A stretch of 64,000 bases of DNA from Laguncularia racemosa. Lineage: Eukaryota > Streptophyta > Magnoliopsida > Myrtales > Combretaceae. Shown one piece after another: positions 59,365 through 64,000 of this stretch. The stretch is from contig JBBMOL010000066.1 of NCBI GenBank assembly GCA_037954665.1, positions 558,001-622,000 of the forward strand, in the 5' to 3' direction. The position numbers and the translations under genes were made by a program. Positions within the stretch are counted from its first letter, which is position 1; the number at the start of each line of letters is the position of its first letter. Under the pieces are notes generated by a model. It was not told the origin of the DNA, ran no database searches, and was given only the letters and a program-made list of their open reading frames with translations.

Positions 59365-62300
59365 CCTTTTCAAAAACAAAAGTTACCATCGCTAAACCCC
59401 CGACATTTCCCTTTGTTGAAACGTCATGCTTGCTTCTTTTTACGTTTCATTCTCATAACCATATCTCATGGCTTTTCATCGTCGATTACGTAAATGATCT
59501 TGCATTTTTTGCTTAAATCATATCATTAGTCTTATTGCATTAAGTTCTAATGCTTTTTATAAATCGAGCCAATACAAATCATATTAAAATTAAGGTACAT
59601 ATTTTTTTCTATGATATGCAAATTATGTTCACATCATTGCCTATGAATTCAAATCAAACTTTCGTTTGTCTCAAAATGTTCAAGTCATAGCTCCGAGTCT
59701 GGTTTTTTGTTTTATATGAAGTTTTATATTTGCACCATTTTCATGTGTACAGCCACTTCTGTAAAAGAACTTTGAATAACTTCTTCTTCTTCTTCTTCTT
59801 TTTCCCAAAAGAACATAAGACTTTACTTGCTTCTATTATTAAGTTGAGTGTCTTTTTGGTTTTCAATACATCATATGCAAATTTTAGCAAAGTAATTCTT
59901 ATCTAGATTGATCACCGGCCAAACATGTTCGTATCCAATTTGATCATACAGCCATAAGTAATTCACCCATTTTGAGAAAATAATCGTTAAATTTTATGAA
60001 ATTCAATTCACTATCCAAGGAAACTAAAAATCCTTTTTGTTGTTGAAAGTATTAAATCTACCAGAAGGAAGATGGATGCATGGTTTCTCCTTTTTGTTTG
60101 GGCGTTAGATAAAATTGAAAGAAAGGAGTTAAACTGCCCTAGAAACATTTGCTAAAGGTTATGTCCCTTTGTACTCTTTTGTACTTTCTAATGAAAATGT
60201 GATATTATTGCTTCTTATAGTATTTTTGAAATGAATGTCTCCTTAATAAACCGTTCAGTAAAATAATTGAAGCCCAAGATGTGGGTATGCTATTTCATTT
60301 CAACTCGATTAAAATCTCTTAACTAATTATTTAAATAAACAATTTATTTACAAATGAAAGTAGTAGCGTGCCAGTAATAAGAGGTTAATAACTATTTACT
60401 TTAAAAAATTTATGTACTCGTAGGTGTCATCATGGAAGAAACTATAGGCATTTTCTCAGTAAGCAAATAAATAAATGATACATAGAATGCTAAACACAGA
60501 TAATTCCGCCATTGAGCTGCAAGTTAAAGTGCAACAAATAAAAACATTGTGGCGCTGTGTCATTCAGGGCCTTTTTATTGAGAACCTAATGCTTAGGATA
60601 TGGTGCAACAAGTTAAGGACAAGACTAAACTTGAACTAAACACGTAACTAAAGTCATAGGCTATCAATATTGCATATTGCTTTCTAGAAGCATACTACAA
60701 AACACTTTAAGTTATCCATTGTACTAAAAACGTATATTTACATATAATCCCACAAACTTAGTCCTAAATTTACAAAACATAACACGTTGGTTTTTTATAC
60801 AACTACGATAAAACGAAAGCCTGCTTAACAATTCCTCACCAATTTTATAATCCACCAAAAATGAGCAAATATCATGGCCGATGGTATACCAAAATCAGCA
60901 TAAATCTTAGGTTGATGGCTTAAATATGTAAATCTAAGGTTTTAGTTGAGGCAATCATGTGGATTGCCACTTGAGTCCCGCACTACAAGTAATCTTAGAA
61001 GAATAACACATGAATAGCATTTGAAGAGAGGACCTAGGATTGAGTGGTTAGGAGGAGGAACAAGTAGTCTCACTGGCTTAAACATATTTGTGACAAATCA
61101 GGGAGTTATTGAGTATCAACGTCACCATTCTTGATCAAATATTTGTGTTCTTTGTTTAAGTTATATTTTGATCTTTAAGAGCAAAGGTTCACAAGATTAC
61201 ACTATTTCTTTTATCTCTAAAGCTTCTCAATCAAATGAGGAGACATGATTAGGTATTTATAAACTCTTAAGTTAAATGACATCCATCATATTATGTTGAT
61301 GATCGACGGACATGATTAAGCTTACTAATTCCAGGTTATTTTCATGCTTGCAATGAGCCCAAGGCTCTAGTAGCCTACCTTATTGAGTGTGTGAGCCTGT
61401 CTAAGAAAGATTGAGAGCAAATGGATCAATTCAATGATTCTAGCCAATTTTCCTTAAGTCATTCCAATTACAAACTGAATTTCTTAGATCCTATCACTTA
61501 AACCAAAGAGTCAAGCCCAAATTAATAGCAAATCAATAATGAATTAATAGTGAGCTTAGCCCAATATAAAATTAACCCCTCTACAAAATAACAATATACA
61601 AGTCACAAGGACTTCTCAAACTCATTTAGCTAATAGTCATTCAAGCATCACATGTGTGCTTTTTCACTAGACACTAGCCACAAATTTAGCCAAATTGATT
61701 CAAGCATTGAGCCATAAACTTAATTGGGCCAACTATAAGAGTCATACCATAAATTGAACCAAGAGGCCTCTAAGGCAATCATAAACTTAACCAAGCTAAC
61801 TACAATAGTCATTTGCTGCAAATTTTTTGAATAATGAGAGGGATTTGATTTGATTAAGTAAATTTATTTAAGCACTTAAATCACCACATTCATCAAAGAT
61901 CCTAAAGCCTACTAATATTTGCACTTCAAGATTTAATACATGCCACATGTAAGTGCATATGCAATATGATATATTACATCAAGACATAAGTATTGTTAGG
62001 GGTGACCAAATAACCCCATTGGAATCTTTACCATGCTTTACCATGCTTAATTGGGTAGATTCCGAGTAGGAACAAACCTAGAATCATATAGTTAGGGGGC
62101 TAAACTTACCCTTTTTTTCTTTAGCAAGTACATTCCAATATTATTTAATAGTACTTAAATAGAAAGAAAAAATTTAAAATTTTAAGAAAATAATCAAGAA
62201 AACTATTATATTTTTTAATGAATGATATTTAATATTATTAATTATTATGGGAAAAAATAAAAAAAAAATACTATTTGAGTAACATAAAGTAAATGCAATT

Positions 62301-62465
62301 TTGAAAAAGTAAAATAGTTCTTATAAGATTTGAACCTAAAACCTTATATTAATGAAATCGTATATTTAACCACTTAATCATCTACAATAATTTATTAATT
62401 TTTTCTTTTCAAATATATATATATATATATAATATAGCTTTTCTTTCTTAATAAATTTTGACAAT
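59365..62465. other. Intergenic region, nothing assignable
   Basis: AT-rich, with a (CTT)n run near 59782-59801. On the minus strand about 62320-62395 there is a tRNA-like A/B-box spacing (TTAAGTGGTTAA...GGTTCAAATC) that could be an old SINE, but no ends were found. No gene was found. Confidence 0.35.
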
Positions 62466-62467
62466 TA

Positions 62468-63600
62468 ATATGTAATGCCCCAAAACCTGAAACGCCACAG
62501 CCCGCCACGAGGCATTACTATATAGCAACATGCTAAACCTCTAAAACTTTATACAAATTCAAACTTGTTTATCTCTGCTTACATTCTTACCATTATAAAC
62601 TTAATAAAAGAAACAAATGACTCTCAGGTGAGTCACTCAAAATTCTCATTATTTAAACCAATACAAATAATCCCAAATTAAAAATCAAAGTAAACATTTA
62701 TCCTCTTCTAATAATTCACATAACTAACAGTCATGTACTATCCCATATTCTCAAATTCACAATTTAATTTCTAACAAGGAATTTCTCAATGACTTTCTCA
62801 TTATTCCTCATCAACATAGTAGTAGTGCTCTCTTCCATATTCATCCATAAAACATCTCACTAAATTCCCATTCTTGTCATAATCTACATGCACATCATTT
62901 TCACTTGCAACTGAGAATTAAAAAAAAAAAAAAATGAGCCTAAGCCTAGTACGTGAGTACTACACAGACATGTGTGTAACACACAACATTAATTCCACTT
63001 ACATATATGCAATAATACTATACAACACACCAATTCATCAAGTTATTTATCTTCATTAATCAACATACAACAAAAGCTATTCATGACCCTAATTCATATA
63101 CAATATTTACAAACACACATATATATAACCCTAAATGGGAACTGCCATTACTATCTCTATCTAATCTTAATCTACCTCAGATTATTTTAATACACGGCTC
63201 CACTAGGAACAACGTGGCATACCAATCATCGAAGTACTCCTTAGGGATCTACCACTATGGGTCATTAGGCCGAGCCAGGCACGTGTAACATATACCATTA
63301 AGTTCGTATAACATTTAAAATTCATTAACACTACCTAAAATCATTAAACAACTATCTAGCAATCACAACTAGCAAAACAAGGTAAACATGTACTTGGAAA
63401 GATGTTCCTACTATAATCCTCTGTGTCTCTAAAGAAATGAAGTAAACTTGTTAAATTACAAAGAACTATGCTTAGTGATAGAGCCATTTTATACTCAATC
63501 TTTATAATATAAATTGTGTTAAATTATTATTGATTTTATAAAAATCATAAGGAAATGATACTTTAATTCTATCATCGTGATAAATCAGGTTAAATGGAGT
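62468..63600. other. Possible fragment of an old LTR element
   Basis: Begins TATGTAATGCCCCAAAACC, a style common at plant gypsy LTR ends, and is richer in CA than its surroundings, but no second LTR, primer site or ORF lies in the window. Confidence 0.22.
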
Positions 63601-63603
63601 CAA

Positions 63604-64000
63604 TGATGCTAATTCAAGTATTTTAGAGAAGTCATCTACAACTTGGATCAAGACAAGAAATTACACCACCGTAGGAAGCACGGTTTGAGGCACGGCCAAG
63701 TTTCAAACCGTGTTACACACTGGACAAGAAGGCGAAAATGAGGACTTTGAACAGAGAGAGACACGGCTTAAGGCACGGCCGTGGTAGAACCCGTGGGAGA
63801 AACCGTGCTTGAAGCCGTGGTGGAAGCCAGGACCAAGGAGAAGAAAGTGTGGAACATCAACCAGATGAAGGCACGGCTTGAAATCTAGCCGTGGGTGTAA
63901 CCGTGGTACACACTGGACACGGATGAAGACTTGAAGATTATGTACCGATGAAGGCACGGCTTGAAATCTTGCCGTGTGTCGAACCGTGGTTCACACTGGG
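63604..64000 (+). repeat. Start of another CACGGC/GCCGTG-rich unit, probably an LTR cut by the window edge
   Basis: From a TGATGC at 63604 (possible LTR start) the sequence becomes GC-richer and carries many CACGGC/GCCGTG half-sites, one full CACGGCCGTG (about 63774) and a 53-base repeat (63864-63916 and 63947-63999). The style matches the E0 and E3 LTRs, but the base sequence is not a simple copy of either. The minus-strand frame at 63703-63957 is a by-product of the repeats. Confidence 0.42.

Noticed and set aside
62320..62395. Minus-strand tRNA gene or SINE head
   Set aside because: Only A/B-box-like words are present; no cloverleaf pairing, end repeats or poly(A)/T tail could be shown.

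Overview
The window is nuclear DNA of a flowering plant, most likely a eudicot. The evidence is AT-rich intergenic sequence, genes split by many short GT-AG introns, plant-specific protein families (DUF707, an XERICO-like RING-H2 protein, a DUF761-motif protein, a GT17 enzyme with the plant MWWMM start), LTR retrotransposons primed by initiator-Met tRNA, a decayed LINE and many MITEs. The species cannot be fixed from the sequence.

Host genes are few. (1) A complete DUF707 gene on + (5' UTR from about 1.5 kb, coding exons 2912-5945, 14 coding exons, 407 codons). (2) A single-exon XERICO-like RING-H2 gene on + (11718-12137). (3) A single-exon DUF761-motif gene on - (15538-15924). (4) A two-exon glycosyltransferase family 17 gene on - (35086-37054). 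They are unrelated in function and do not form a cluster.

About half of the assignable sequence is mobile. From 17606 to 26946 lies a nest. A short, non-autonomous minus-strand Ty3/gypsy element (called E0 here; TSD GATTA) was later split by a plus-strand Ty3/gypsy element (E1, 18246-25176, TSD CGTTC). LTR divergence agrees with the order of events: about 7.5% for E0 and about 2.3% for E1. A third, nearly intact element of E0's own family (E3, 53409-59359, TSD AAACG) carries a single-frame gag-pol broken by one TGA inside the gag zinc knuckle. The last 400 bases begin another unit rich in the same CACGGC/GCCGTG motifs. The LTR ends (TGATG, or TGATG/CATCA), the tRNA-Met primer site and, in E3, a pol frame that runs into the 3' LTR suggest the CRM-like chromovirus branch, as an inference.

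The rest is intergenic DNA with a nest of MITEs at 8.5-10.2 kb (a hAT MITE with a perfect 8-bp TSD inside a longer inverted-repeat element), further MITEs at 12.9, 14.3, 38.8, 39.0, 40.7, 49.9, 51.5 and 52.4 kb, a heavily decayed LINE ORF2 (41.7-44.6 kb), a three-copy repeat of about 330 bp (30.8-32.5 kb), a pyrimidine-rich minisatellite (29.9-30.1 kb) and several microsatellites.

The most unusual item is the internal ORF of E0. Its frame starts as the family's gag, departs from gag after a DYEQIL motif and continues in the same frame into about 160 residues that match nothing in gag-pol of the sister element E3 and that I do not recognise.
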